From Globodera rostochiensis (lineage: Eukaryota; Nematoda; Chromadorea; Rhabditida; Heteroderidae): a stretch of DNA of 64,000 nt. Positions within the stretch are counted from its first letter, which is position 1, and each line of letters opens with the position of its first letter. The position numbers and the translations under genes were made by a program. The stretch lies in NCBI GenBank assembly GCA_018350325.1, contig JAEVLN010000002.1, positions 1,246,162-1,310,161 on the forward strand. Reading direction: 5' to 3'. Below, one piece after another: positions 25,541 through 38,900 of the stretch. The notes below the pieces were generated by a model. That model was not told where the DNA came from. It was given only the letters and a program-made list of their open reading frames with translations, and ran no database searches.

Positions 25541-27365
25541 TTGTTGAAGTTCATTGTAAATGATTAAAGAAAAAGAAAACAATAATTAAAAAGTTTCCTA
25601 TTTCGTGACTCAAATGGATTAGGAAATTACAGAATATTTTTTGAATTTTTACTTGACGCATAGAAATTATTCCACTAGACTTTTTTTTAAAATTTAATAT
25701 TGTTAAATTGAATAAATACAGTAGTTTTATTGGCAAACTCATTTCATAAATTCTTAATAACTTTTGTTTTAGAATATTTTTTTTTGCAAAAGATAGCTAA
25801 TTTAATATATTTTTTTATCAAGCGCGCTAAACAAATCAAAAAAAATTTTTAATTATCTAAACTATTTTTAGTATAATAGCACGGAATGTACATAATTCAA
25901 AATCACATTTGGTAAATTCAAAGTCATTGGTCGTTTCATTATATAATGTAATTTTAGTTGTAATGAAAAAATTAACTATCAAAAATTGTTTTATGAACTT
26001 AAATATTAACAAAGGAGAAATATAGCTTACTTATTTCAACAAAATAAAAAACACTCCCATCCAATTTAAAAAAATAGAGATAATTGTCAAATCACGCAGC
26101 CAATAAGAACTTCATCCAAACACAAATCAATATCAAAAATTGTCGGTAACAAAATTAAATAATTTTAAAGTGACGCAACAGCGTTATAATATTAAACTGC
26201 TCAAAAGCGCAATAGTAGAATAATAAAACATTCCTTGTTTAATAATGACTGGATGTACTTAATAAAATAACCAATAGTTATATATATTTAAACAAATATT
26301 TAATCCGTCGTACTAAATTTAAAATAACCAGTATACCGAGCCAAATCTACAATAAATTAAGACATTATTAATTTAATTTCTAAAACAAATAAAGCCAAAT
26401 GTTACGGAATTAATTTTAAAAATAAGATGAAACCAATGATTTTAAGATAATAAAGTAAAAACATGACAAACTAAACCATAATTCATTTTTTGCTTTATGC
26501 CTACCAAAAATTTATCATAAAATTATTCGTTAAAAATTTATAGAACCACCGAAAAAACATGAAAGCAAGTCTAATTATTTAAACAATGATAAGGTATCAT
26601 TTCTATAACGGATTATGGTCTTTTTATTTTTACGAATTCAAAAAATTAATATTTATGTAGAACTTTTATTAACAAACTATAACAAGATGGAAAAACTTTT
26701 CAAAGAAATTGGTTTAACTAAGGTAACAAAATTTATTAATTCTTTTTAAAACTCCCTATTTCTAATAAAAGCTTTTTGTTTTAATTGCCGCACGTGCCGA
26801 AACTTCACTAATTAAATTCCGAAATTTAATGTAATTGTAATTTTTTTATATAAGAAAATTGTTGCAAAATAAATGAATAGTGTAAAAAGCAAATTTAAAA
26901 CGTTTACTTACACAACATCTATTTAAAAGTGAAAAATAAAGAAATGTAATTGGAAAACCGTAGGCAAATCATTTCTAAATGCATTAGATTAAATTCGCGC
27001 ACCATTATACGTTATTTATGCTTTATTTCTTACACCACTATCTAGCATTTTTATTATTTAATATTAATAAAATTTGAAATAATAATTAAGGGATTAATAT
27101 AGTTTCAAGATTTATAAAAGGTAACAAAAATTAAACAATACAATCATTCATAATAAAAAAACAAAACAAAAACTATTTACATTTGTGGAGCAATAAAATA
27201 GCAACTCAAATATTTGTGAATTTGTATAAAAAATTAAAATTTTTATTTATTTCACTTTAATCGAGATTCAATAAAATCTCTAAATGAATAATACTAAATA
27301 AAACATTATTTTAAAAATTATTGTTTCATCGGATGGCAGTAAGAAATAATTAGATATTGTAAACA
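25541..27365 (-). other. A-rich AT tract in the opposite orientation
   Basis: At about 25,540 the composition flips from T-rich to A-rich on the + strand and stays so for about 1.8 kb. This is what the same kind of tract looks like when inverted. Islands are few and weak (about 26,095-26,130 and 26,790-26,820). I see no gene. Confidence 0.5.
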
Positions 27366-30300
27366 AATATATTTGAATTAAAATGATTAGATTTTAATGT
27401 TATACATAGTTATTTTATAATTATTATACATTCTCAGATTAGTGAAGCGATTGAATTTTTCGTTGCTTATTGATTCGTTGATTTTTAACGGGCAGCGACC
27501 CACCGTCATAATTATTTTTATAACATTTTTTTTAATTCATGTATTTTAATAAACATATCTTGAAGGTAATTGATCTGGCATAATTAGTGTAAAAATATGC
27601 ATATTAATATCTGAAGAATAAGCGAAACGTAATGCAGTATTTAGATATAGCATTTTCTTTTTATTTGACTTTTTAAATTAAAAGTATTTTGCGCCACTAG
27701 TATGTTAAGCTACACTAATTTGTTTCGTTGGAATTTTCGTTTGCGGTTATTACAAGCCTCATTATAAATAGGAAGGTTCCAAGAATGCGTGCTAAATGTT
27801 TTAACTTTATCAATATGATTTTAATCATTTTAGTATTAATTATTCTTTTTATCTCGCGTTAATCGTCATGCGTGTTTTCTTATTTATTTTTATTTAGTCT
27901 AATCACACCTGATTTACTACACAAATTGTGCTAACAAATTCGGATTATTTTTGTAATGGCATTAGTTAAATATCTTAGATTGATCATTTTAAATTATTTT
28001 GTTAGAAGGCGTATGTAATAATATTATTTATTTGTATTTGCTGTTTAAATATTAAAAATAAATTTGCTATTTGCTTGCCTAATTTTGTTTTTCAATCTCT
28101 TGTGTACTGCAATATTTTTAAGTTTTTGGACAATTTTGATAACCCAAGTATTTGTCATAATATTTTGAATAGTTGTTTATTTTTATATATTTTTAATAAA
28201 TGCTACCTAAGTCATTATTGAGTATATGATTAAAATGATTTTTGATTTATAAAAATTGTATACCTTTATTCATTAATGTTCTTGCTTTTATTATTAATTT
28301 TAAAAAATCGTAAAACAAAATCACGAGTTGTGATCGTAAATTTAAAAACATAGCAGTCTGTTAATATGGCTTACAAACAAATGGTTAACAACAAAAAGCG
28401 CAGAAGCCTTTAAAGGTTTTAATTTCTTTAAATTAAGGTTAATTAATTTATAACTTAAATCACACCATTATTTTGCCTAAAAATATAAGTAATTATTCTT
28501 TATTTTTATTTTTTATTTTATCTTAATCTCTTCTACTTTTTTATTTTATATTTAATAACTATACAGATTTGTTAAAACACAATTTTGGTATTTTTTACAT
28601 TTAACTATAATAATACATAGGGATTTTTTTAAACAATGAAAATCACTATTAATTTAAACGGCACAATCCATCTGATTCTTGTTTCTTTGGGATCCGCTGG
28701 CTATTAAAATATATAAATATACAAAAGTTATACGGCGATGTTATTATGAAGTTTTATTCGCAGTACTTTATTCCAGAACTGACATCGCGTTAATCGTCAT
28801 GACTCATGAGTGATTTTATAAAGTTTACTTGACACTTGTTGGTTAATTAAGAGCAGGATTTTTGTCATCTTTATCATCATATTGATTTTTTGAACATTGT
28901 ATTTAAAATCTGCTTGCATGTCTGCTAAAATAGTTTCAAATCTTAAAGTTTTAATATCATTTTTTATTTTAATTAACAGATTTTAATTTGTTCCGTCATA
29001 TCTTTTTTTGAGACGAAATTCATGTTAATAATTTTAATTTAGTGTAATTGCCAATTTTTATAGTCCAAATGCTGGGGTTGAGTTTGCAATCTTAATTTTT
29101 TTGTATAATTATATAAGTTTAAGGATAGTCCAACACAAACAGTTAAAATAAAAATTATCGTTTTTTTTCTTTTTTTTAATTTTATGTTCATTTAAATGTT
29201 TATTTTAATAATTTACCTACACGTATAGTAAGCTAGTTTTTAACAATAAATTTTTTCAAGATAGGTATAAATATCTCAATTCACGCTTAATTTTTGATTA
29301 AAAAAACTTAAAATTGACAAACTTTTCGCTAAAATACCATTTCTAGGTGTGCATAATTTTCCCCGTAAAAAAGGTCTAACGGAAAACGCAATTTCGCTCA
29401 TCTTTGGTTTAGTTATGATTTTATTTATATAATAAAAATAGTAAAAGAGTTTTTTGCTTTCATAAGGTTTTTCTCGATATAATAATTTTAAATTCTAAAA
29501 TTAAGAATTACTATTTTATATCGATATGAAATCAAAAGGCTTAAATTCTTCATCAAATTTTATGAAGAATTCCAAAAAAACAACAACAAACTTCTAATTA
29601 TAGCGTTTAAAACATTTGTCCTATATTCGAGAAATGAAAAACATACTACTAACTGCATTGCAGTGATAATTAAAAGCGTTACAACAAGAAAAACGAAAAA
29701 TTTAAAAAAATAAATAAAATCTATATACCTACATAGTCAAAAAAACTTTGTCTGAACAATTTATTTAATGCCATATCATCAATAATAGGTATAAAGCAAA
29801 GAACATGGTTATTTTGAATTTGATAATTTATATTGTTTCTATTAAACTAGGGTTGGAGCCGGGGGGGGGGATCCCCGGTCAAAGCGGGGAACGGGGATTC
29901 CGGTGACGGACAACCCGTGATCCCCGGTTTCGGGGATGGGCAAACCGGGGAACGGGGATCCCCGGCCGGGGATGGGCAAAATCCATTTATAGGGGTTCAG
30001 TTTGAAAAAATGCAATTTTTTCGGGGACTTTTTTTTTAAAATCAAAGTGTTTTATAAAATGATATTAATAAATTTTACTTTAAAAAAAATTAAAGTGGGA
30101 TTGCTAATTGTCAATTTTGAAAATTATGACTATCAATATTTAAACAATGATAAAACAGGCAATTAATTTTATAGATATGTTTAATGAACCATGCCTTTAC
30201 GGTTTTTTTTATAAATCTTTTTTCATGAAATCTTTTATAATTTATTTTTTGAGATTTTAATTTTTAATGATTATTTTTTTATTTGGTTGTGTTTATTTAT

Positions 30301-31600
30301 TTATCAGCTCGTCAGAAATCTCAATGGGAAGAAACCGACCCAGAGTCGGCAGTAAACTTTTTTTTAAATTGATTTCGTTTTAACTTTTATTTTATACTTT
30401 TGTCAAAAAAAATTCACAAGTTTTTTGGCACCCTATGCCTCGTGTCGACGAGGGCAATACGTATATTGTTATTTGTTACCGTTTCCTTTGCTGCTGGTTT
30501 TTATAGAAATTATAGATCAACTTATTTCTTTTAAAGTATCAAAAGTAATTATTAAGTTTGAGACTCAAAATATATTTGTTTAAAATTATTTATAATTTAA
30601 GTATATTTCAAAATATTTTTCAAAGAAAAATAAACAATTGGTTTAAATAATTATTAAATTTGTTCTTATGCTAACTAACATTTTACAATTGAATATTTAA
30701 TATTAATGAAATAAATTAAGATTTCGTTTACCTTCGGTTGGTATCACTTTTTATTATTATTTTTCGTTTTCATAATATAATTACATTTTCGCCCATTCAT
30801 TTGTTTTGTATTATTTCTCTAAAGAATTTGTTTTAACATAATTTTTTTGTATTAACATATTAATGAATACTTTAAAATGATTTTTATAAATTTTTTGTGG
30901 TTTACTTATTCACGCTTGTTACTAACCATTTTTAAATGTTTAATATTTTCATTTGATAAATATGAAAAGAATAAGGAAAAAGCCGCCGATGGTTGACCTT
31001 TATTTTTAATAAAATTTATAATTTTATTTGTTTAACAATATTCTTTAATAAAAAATGTTTAGATTTATATGAAAGCATTGTAGTAATCGCGTATTTTAAT
31101 ATTGCTTTTTCAAAATATAATTCTTTAATATTTTTATCATGCCATTTTGCTATTTTATTAATATATTTTATTTGTTATTATTAATTTTTTTATATGTTAT
31201 TTTTTACAAGATAAATTCCTCCGCGCTTTTTTACTTTTTGCTAGTTGCACCGTGACAGAAGTAGTTGGCTCTACAGGCCTCATAACAATCAACATGTCTT
31301 GGGTTCGACTTTGTTCTGAAGTATTAAATGTTTAGCATACGATTTCTCAACAAGTTTTATTTAAATTGTACAGTTATAGGGGGTAATGTATCAACAGTTT
31401 AGCAAAATTCAAATCTTTATTTATTTTATTGTTAAATATATTAAATAGGAATATAATGCGGTGACTCCTCTCCGCTTGGTTACGTTGAAGACAACGAACA
31501 AACTTGAATTTTTCTGTTTTGCTTTGATTAATTTTGGTTTTATTGTTACAATTTAATCGTGAGCGCTTCAGGCCAACATTCTATAAATTGACTAATTTGG
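27366..31600 (+). other. T-rich AT tract with exon-like islands and one inserted MITE
   Basis: T-rich again on the + strand. Islands lie at about 27,485-27,510, 27,725-27,790, 28,680-28,800, 30,305-30,360, 30,425-30,500, 31,220-31,320 and 31,460-31,500. The 30,305-30,360 island follows TTTATCAG and reads open in one frame with good codon texture (QWEETDPES), as an internal exon would. A GGGGATCC-word element interrupts the tract at 29,847-29,985. No complete gene is recognisable. Confidence 0.5.
29847..29985. mobile_element. hAT-like MITE made of the word GGGGATCCCC
   Basis: It begins CTAGGGTTGGAGCCGG, a hAT-like end, and continues as GGGGATCCCCGG/CGGGGAACGG words to GGGGATGGGCAAA near 29,980. 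It is surrounded by AT-rich DNA with no similar composition. A minus-strand open frame over it (29,842-30,045) is a repeat by-product. Confidence 0.6.
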
Positions 31601-31609
31601 GGTAGGGAG

Positions 31610-31795
31610 CAGGGTTGCAACGAATTGGGAAAAACTCGGATACGGATTTCGGATCGGATTGTTCTTGAGAAAAAAGTCGGATACGGATTTCGGATCGGAT
31701 AACCCAAAATTTGTCGGATCGGATTTCGGATATCGGATTTGAAAAAACACCGGATTTCGGATATCGGATAACGGATTTCGGATGAAAAATTTTTT
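31610..31795. mobile_element. hAT-like MITE made of the word TCGGAT
   Basis: After GCAGGGTTGCAAC, a hAT-type start, about 160 bp are built of TCGGAT, ACGGATTTCGGAT and ATCGGATAACGG words in one orientation only. The right end is not sharply defined and fades near GATGAAAAATTT. Confidence 0.55.
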
Positions 31796-31929
31796 AGTGA
31801 AAAAACTGAAATTTTGGTTTTTTTAGAAGATTTCCGGGAAATGATAATTTATTCAATGTAACACTCAAGTTCAATAAGAAAAATCGCAATTGGGCAAATT
31901 ATGATGAAGAAAAAGTTTAACTTCCCATC

Positions 31930-32115
31930 CAGGGCCGTAACCAGAAAAATTTTTAGAGGGGGGGGGGAGCCAAAAAAAAGTCGATTCTTAGAATTTTTGT
32001 TGAAATTTAACTAAAAATTTTGTCGATTTTCATTTTTCAAAAATACAAATTTTTTTTTGCGAATTCTGCTTGCGGGGTGGGGGGGGGGTCGGCGGTGCCG
32101 ATAGGCGCCGCCGAG
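31930..32115. mobile_element. MITE beginning CAGGGCCGTAACCAG with G runs
   Basis: The start CAGGGCCGTAACCAG is close to a terminus seen widely in invertebrate miniature elements (CAGGGGCGTAGCCAG type, recalled rather than searched). It is followed by a G run (31,957-31,967), a second G-rich stretch (32,074-32,090) and GGCGGTGCCGATAGGCGCCG. There is no coding frame. The 32,011-32,262 minus frame reads through it and is not credible. Confidence 0.45.
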
Positions 32116-32689
32116 AAAATTTTGGATTTTTGATGTGAATTTGTTAAGAAAATTGGTCAAAAAAATGTAAAAGTTTTCCGGTTTAGTTGCAATCTGAGTA
32201 AAAAAATGCGGAATATATATAGAATGAATTGAATAAATTCTAAAGTTTAGGATTATTCTCATTCTAAAATGTAGTTATTTAAAAAATAAAGAATAAGAAA
32301 ATTTGTAAAACAATTCATGTTAAAAGTATAACTCACGATTTCTACTCAAAATGGTTAACTTTCAACCTTTCTCCATAAAACATGACTTTTTTCCGAAGAG
32401 TAAACAGCATTAGTTTTCCAAAAATCCTTCCTTATTCGATTAACCAAGATATATTTTTACTCATTTGGTTTAATTAAATTCTCTTTATATTTTAAGCGTA
32501 GTTGATGCTCAGCTTATTGAAACTTACGCATAGAACTCTTTGCTCTTGCTTAACTTTGGAACCCGAACGCTATTTCATTTTCTGTTAGTAATTAAATATT
32601 CAAAGTTAAAATTAATTGAATCAACACTCGTATTAATTTTACTTTCCCAAATTAAAGACAAGCTGATGAGAAAATGATGATCATTAGGG

Positions 32690-32875
32690 CCCGGATTTTT
32701 AGTTCCTGAACTATTTATTCCTGAACGCCCCCTTGAAATGAACGAAACTCAAAAGCGATTTTATACGAGCTATTTCATATGCTATATTTTTTTGGAGCTA
32801 AAAAGTCCTTAAAGAACTATTTCGGCCTTTTTTGAAAAATTCCTTGGCAATAAAACCGAAATATGCACCCTTAAT
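32690..32875. mobile_element. MITE with ends TAGGGCCCGGATTTTTAG and AATATGCACCCTTA
   Basis: The ends TTAGGGCCCGG and ATATGCACCCTTAA are related to those of the element at 36,895-37,195 (TAGGGGCCGGATTTTTAAG / AATATGCACCCCTAA). Here the flanks GATGATCAT and ATGATCGG share ATGATC, hinting at a decayed 8-bp target duplication. Other single ends of this family occur near 38,309, 39,970 and 63,165. Confidence 0.5.
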
Positions 32876-35197
32876 GATCGGCTGAGCACATTCTTTGGAC
32901 AAGGCACCCCTATAAATTTCAAAATTTCGAGTAAAATATTCAAATTACACTATGAATCATGACTAGGGCTCCCGAGGGAACTGACCCTCAATGTTTTGTG
33001 AAATTAATTAATTTGCTTGTACACAACAGTTGCTGGACCTCTTTCATTACTAAAAAGCTTTAAAAATGACAATTTTTAAAATTTGGTTGCAAATCTCGAA
33101 CAAGGGCTCCCAAATCTGAGGTTTTAGCCGCGTTTTGTGGTTTTTTGGATGGAGAATGAGGCTAAATCAAAATGAGTTTTTTTTGTGCTTTTCAAAAGTT
33201 GGGAGGGTTTTTTAATGCAAAAAAGCATCACATTCATTCCAATTTTGGTTGATCTGTTACCAATTGAGTCAAAAATTTCAAAATTTTCTCGGCGGCGCCT
33301 TTTTTGAAAAATCACGCACAAAAAATCGAAAAAATGCTTTTTTGTGACAGGAAGTTGTTTGAATCACTTGTTTATAGAAGGAAGCGAAATTTAACTTTAT
33401 TTTTGGGAACTTGAAATATGAGCGAACAATATATTAGGTTCAAATCTGGAAATTTTACAGATAAGTATTTGTCATTGTTTTGACTACCTTAGTTGAAATT
33501 GAAAAGTACTCTCATCAAAATCTTGATAACGAAGTAATGATAAAATGTACGCAATTCAATGAATCTGACTCTATTCTCATTTCAGTTTGAGAGATCTCAC
33601 TGATTAAATTTATTCCTTCCGGCATTTTTGGAGTAAATGGGGACTCGTTAAATTCCTGTAAAAAAGTACGAATCGCAACTGCCTTCATGACTATTTTCTC
33701 CGAAGAGAAAGAAATAAAATTCAAAATATAATTTTTTTAAGGCTGACACTTATTTTATTTTCTTGAATATTTCTGAGTGAAAACTGAATTAAACTTCAAA
33801 ATTTAAAAACGGATTTATTTAAAAATTCAACTTTTCTCTCGAAATGAACCAGCGTGACTGAGAATCCCAAGGGACTATATGTAAGGCATGGATTTTACGG
33901 GCTTTACTTATTTTTTGCTCATATGCTTTGAAGAAAAAGCTCAAAAGATGGTACAACTATTAGTGCCTATAAATACCTATGAGGTTTGAGCTGCTGTTAA
34001 TGCCTATTTTGGCACTTTCAAAAAAAATTTTTTTTTAAATTTCGAAAAACTTTTTACTAAAAGTTGATTTTCTCTTACAAGTTAGGCACCATACTCCAGT
34101 GACGGTTTTTTCGTTTCCAAAAACAATACCTTATTATTTTCCCCTCGGGCAAAAAGACTCCTGAAATCGATTTTTTCTAGGCCAAAAAGCACTTTTTGAC
34201 AAAATTGCATTTTACTACATATTCGGTATGCAATTGCATCGCGAAATTGATTTATTGGTTTTTTGAATAAAATGTTATTGAATTTTACCTTTAAAACGAC
34301 ATTTTTAGTGCCATTTCGGGATGCCTTAAAAATCAGGGCTTCTGTTCAGTATGAAATAAATTTAAATTCGGGAAATCTGGATATGAATAGAGTAAACTGT
34401 CAGCTCTGACTGAAATTAAACTCTTTAATTACGTCTGCAGGCAATATGATCATTTCGAGTTTTACCTTTATCCATATTCCTTGACTTCTGGTCCAAAGAC
34501 CAATAAACAATGCTTGGGTTCAAAAAATATTATTCCGTTATCAAAACTGCCAATTGTTGTTTTTTTTAAATGTTGAAAACAAAATATCAAACGGTGCCAA
34601 TTCCGGAAAAAGTATTGACCAAATCATAACATGCTAAAGCACCATGTCTGTAGATGCTATTAATATAAAATAAGCATTCGATCTGACTTAACAAAACAAC
34701 AAAAAAATTATGGCTGGCCACCAAAGTGGCACGAGAAATGGCGATTTTCGCATGTTTTAAGCTATAACGTTTTTGAGAAAATAGCTTTTGCTTCATCACA
34801 GGTTCAACAAGCGGAGAACTTCTAAAAGATATCAATTTTTTTGATTTGCTTTCCTAATAACTAAGTTATGACTGATCGCGCACAGACAATCGGCGAAAAA
34901 CGACCGGCCCCGAGTATTGCTATATTTACCTCTTCTTGACTGATGGCCCAAAGGCTTTAAATTCAATGTGAATTTTTCAATTGGAAAAGTCTGGAACATG
35001 CCAGTAAAGAAGGGTTAATAAAAATTGTAAATCCATTCATTCACTCGGGCGACTTATTTATAAAAAATTAAAGCTATTCAAAGAGCATCATCGCCTGTCT
35101 ATGACGAAGTTCATTTTCAGCGGTCTTTCGCAAAACCTTCCTCCCGGATAATGACTTCTGGCGATTTTAAAAGTTTGCCGACAATGTACATCAAAGC
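32876..35197. other. Repeat-rich DNA without a recognisable gene
   Basis: Mixed-composition DNA with remnants of small elements. The only frames with some coding texture are on the minus strand: 33,515-33,724, with a good acceptor TTTTTTACAG at about 33,655-33,664 followed by an open acidic stretch, and 34,587-34,835. Neither resembles a known domain, and neither can be linked to further exons. I treat both as unproven. Confidence 0.3.
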
Positions 35198-35422
35198 GTG
35201 GGCGAAGTGTCGTTTGTTGCTTAGTGGGCGAAATGTCGCGTGGGCGAAGTGTCGTTTGTTGCTTAGTGGGCGAAATGTCGCGTGGGCGAAGTGTCGTTTG
35301 TTGCTTAGTGGGCGAAATGTCGCGTGGGCGAAGTGTCGTTTGTTGCTTAGTGGGCGAAATGTCGCGTGGGCGAAGTGTCGTTTGTTGCTTAGTGGGCGAA
35401 ATGTCGCGTGGGCGAAGTGTCG
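35198..35422. repeat. 42-bp minisatellite, five identical copies plus a partial sixth
   Basis: The unit starts GTGGGCGAAGTGTCG and contains the related half-unit GTGGGCGAAATGTCGC. Five copies run from 35,198 to 35,407, and 15 bp of a sixth follow. The copies are identical, so the expansion is recent. Because 42 is divisible by 3 and the unit lacks stops in several frames, frames are open through it on both strands (35,088-35,534); these are consequences of the repeat. A pyrimidine-rich tract (CT/TTC) follows at 35,425-35,580. Confidence 0.95.
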
Positions 35423-35614
35423 GCGCCCCTGCCTCCTTCCATTCTTTCTCTTGCCTCTTCTTCCTCACTCTTTTCTTCTGTCTCTTTCTCTACGCTCATA
35501 CGCCAGCCTATCCTTCTTCACTTTAACCTTTTGACACATCCATCGTCTTCGCCAAATTCACAGCGTTTCACACAAACACACATTCAACTTTATTATACAT
35601 ATATGGGTGCGCAA

Positions 35615-35758
35615 GGAATTATTAACGGGAACGGGAAAACGGGAATTTCAAAAAGTCCGGGACGGGAATACCGCCTTTCCGTTCCCGTAAAAAATTCCGT
35701 CCGGCATCCCGTACTTTTCTCGCGTGAATCCCGTTCCCGCCCATTCTACTTCATAGTA
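35615..35758. mobile_element. hAT-like MITE made of the word CGGGAA
   Basis: CGGGAACGGGAAAACGGGAA words run forward in the left half, and their complement (CCGTTCCCG, TCCCGTTCCCGC) in the right half, ending CCCGCCCATTCTA. It is therefore a palindromic word element of the same type as the others in this window. It lies about 160 bp upstream of the first taf-8 exon, so it may sit in that gene's promoter. The 160 bp between are T-rich with no clear motif. Confidence 0.55.
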
Positions 35759-35919
35759 GTGTGACTTGGAGAATGTTTGCTTTCGAGTCGCTAATATTTG
35801 TTGTTTGATTTTGTCTTCAAGTTGGTTTTTTTTAATTTTATTTTTTTTTTGCTCTTACGAAATTTTCAATTTTTTCTTTTCTTTAATAATTCTAGGTTGT
35901 TATTTCTAAATTATTTTTT

Positions 35920-38900
35920 ATGATGGCACTGGCAACGAATTTGGAGCTGTCCACCGGTCATCACCAAAACGTTTCCAACTCCGCCGGCTCTCACCAACAA
36001 GTGTACAGGTCGAATCGGTTATTTTAACACATTAAACTAAAAGCTGGGTTCCGATCTCAAAATTGATACCTAAAATCCGCAAATTCGACATTTCTTAATT
36101 AAAAGCATAAAATTGAAGTTAACTTCGCTTCATTCGTTATATTTGTCATTCAAACAATTGTTTTGATCAATTTTCTGTCAGAAATTAGCATTTTGGCGAT
36201 TTTACATCATTTTTTTGCGCGCGATTTACAAAAATTTTTACGGAAAAAGGAAATTTGGATTTTTGACTTAATTTGTTAAGAAATTTGCAACTTAAATTTT
36301 AAAAATAGTCATTTTTTGAAACTTTTATTAATGAAAAAGTTCCTAGTTTTTTTTTTAAGATATAACAATTTTTGATAAGAGAAAAAAGCTTTTTGTTGTC
36401 AATTTTCCCAAAAAACCACAAAAAGCCCACACGGATCTCAAAAGACCACAAAAATCCGCATTTCAAAAAAAAAATCCTCATTGGCATTTGCAAAAACCAC
36501 ATAATGAGGAAAAATCCGCAGATATCGGAACCCTGACTAAAAGTGAGCAGTATTTGGGCAAATGTTCGCTTCCATTTTTGACGTTGTTTTTTGCTTCGGT
36601 ATTTCAGGCGCATTCTTCGACAGTGTGTCGCCTCGATGTGCCATTCGGCTGGCTTTCACTCAACCCAGGAAGGGTCTTTGGACGCGCTCACAATTTTGCT
36701 GCTTCGATGTGAGTGAACAACAGCAGATTTTGTTACTTGACCAAAACCTGCGTCAATCGAAATGAGTCAGGTTTCCTCAACGCATCATCACCTCCAAGTT
36801 GAAAATTTATTACTCCTTTAAATGAAACAAACCAAACATAATCAGTGTAGAAATTTTCGGACAAAATGCTACTTTTGAGAGCTCTCTCATCATAACTAGG
36901 GGCCGGATTTTTAAGTTTTTAGAATTAGAGCGATTTTTAGTCAATATAAATCAATATTTTGCCTTTTTTTGAGAATCAATCAATATTTCGACATTTTCCG
37001 TAGTAAATCCATATTTTTTTAGGCAGTTTTCTTGAGAAAAATGCAATTTCTAGGCATTTTTTTTGAAAATTCTTGAAGAAATTCAATATTTCAGGCTCTT
37101 TTTCCCAAAATTCTTCAAAAAAAAGCAATAAAAACGAAAAATTTACTCATAAAAATCAAAAAATTTTCAAACCAAATATGCACCCCTAAAGTGACTTTTT
37201 CAAGGACCAAAAATCCAATCCCAAAGATAGACGTTTTCCCTAAAAATTTTTTTTTTTTTATGTTTTTTATTTGATTTTTAACTCATGTAAAAATAATACA
37301 TATACAATTGTGAGAGATAAACAAATTTGAAGGTTTTCAAGAAAAAATTGATTGAATTTAGTCAATTTTAGCACATTTTTTGATCAATATTTTGACAATT
37401 TTTGGGGTTTTTGGTCATTGGGGGTTTTTGGTCAATATATCTGGACGCTAATAATTAGTGTAATTTGAAAGCCTAAATGTGCCGACAAATATATAAAATA
37501 ATTCAAGTCTGTTGTGAAGTTTGAGAAAAGTTATGATCAAAAGTTTGTCAAAAATCATTATATTTGGTTTCGTTTATTTTGAAAAGAGTAATAAAGAAAG
37601 GTTCAAAGGTGGAGGTGATGAAATGGGTGTGAAACCGGAACAACGGAAAATCAACAGAAAAAAAACCTGACAAATCAGGTAGATAGAGATGATGGCTGCT
37701 ACCCTGGAATTTGAATTTTTTGTTGACCATAGTGTTTTACATAGCGCTGAATTCATTTAAAACTTTGAAGACAGTTTTTCAGTCTGTTCAAAAACGTGCC
37801 AATCTTCGAGAGCGCTCTGTGAGCACACGGGCCGTTCACTGGTCAACGCTGGCGACATTTATATGGCTCTGCTGAATGAGGGTCGACCGCAATTGGCAAA
37901 TTTAGACGATTTTTTGTATCGCACCCGGCGCAAAAAACAACACACATTTTCTGGTGAGCGAAATGGCACACTTATGACAACTATTTTAAAGCAAAAATTT
38001 TTGTGGACGGAATGTGTCCCAATTTAATTGTTTTTGGTAATTATTTTAGTGTTTTCCGAATCACCGCAAAAAGTGTCGCCCATTCTCCGCATCGCCAACC
38101 CTCGCCCGCACCCGTCACATTTCCCCAACTTTTTGCCACTCTTCCCGGAACCGCACACGTATATTCGATCGGAAGTGAGAAATTAATCGATAATTGGACC
38201 GCAAAAAAATGTCCGGAATTCCGGACCCACAAATCCTGCCCCTTTTTGTAAATTTTCGGATTTTTTTTTTTTGCCAAAAAGTCCGAAAATCAGGAAATCC
38301 GGTTACTAGAGCCCGGAATTTTGAAAAAACCTGAATCTTGGAAATGACCTGGGACCTGGATTAAAAATTCAGGATATCCTGGTCTTGGTGCCATTATGAG
38401 GCTCTGGATCCGGGTCCAGAAAACCTGAATCTGGATTTTTACTGAATTTTTTTTTAAATTGGCCATAACTTTTGGATTTCAAAATTCTGCGTTAAAATTC
38501 TCCTAATTTTCTCCAAGCTTACAAGGATAGATTTAATTTTTTTAAAAGTATTTTCTTAAAGAATTTTTCCAGATGAAAATTTTTTACAAAAAGTTAAGAA
38601 ATTACTCAGGCACTATTTTCGGAAATCCTCATTTTTCTCGTAAAAAATGAGAATATTTAACAAAGCTCCAAAATATGGCAAAATTATGGCAAGTTTAAAA
38701 ATATGGCAAACAATAAGGCAAATTTCCAAAATTATGGCATTTGCCTTAAAAATAATGCATTATGGCCTCCCTGATTTAGGTGCGCGATGAGACTGACGCT
38801 AATTATGAGAGTGCACGTCGGCTGGACGCGCAGAACAAACGCTGCTGGGAGATGAGTTTGGTACGCTTCACACTCACTCAGTACCCGACGGTGTCCGTGT

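Noticed and set aside
35088..35534. Frames of 100-127 codons on both strands
   Set aside because: Open only because the 42-bp unit is a multiple of three and free of stops.
36299..36765. Overlapping frames on both strands near taf-8 exon 2
   Set aside because: The real coding part is 36,608-36,708 in a third frame, shown by splice phases and the histone-fold match.
37783..37830. Apparent frameshift in the taf-8 histone fold when read upstream through TTTTTCAG
   Set aside because: Using the acceptor at 37,781-37,782 the phase from exon 2 is exact and the spacing to CEHT equals that of the family, so no shift is needed.
38003..38277. Plus and minus frames of about 80 codons
   Set aside because: Both are shadows of taf-8 exon 4, whose true frame carries SHFPNF and FPEPHTYI.
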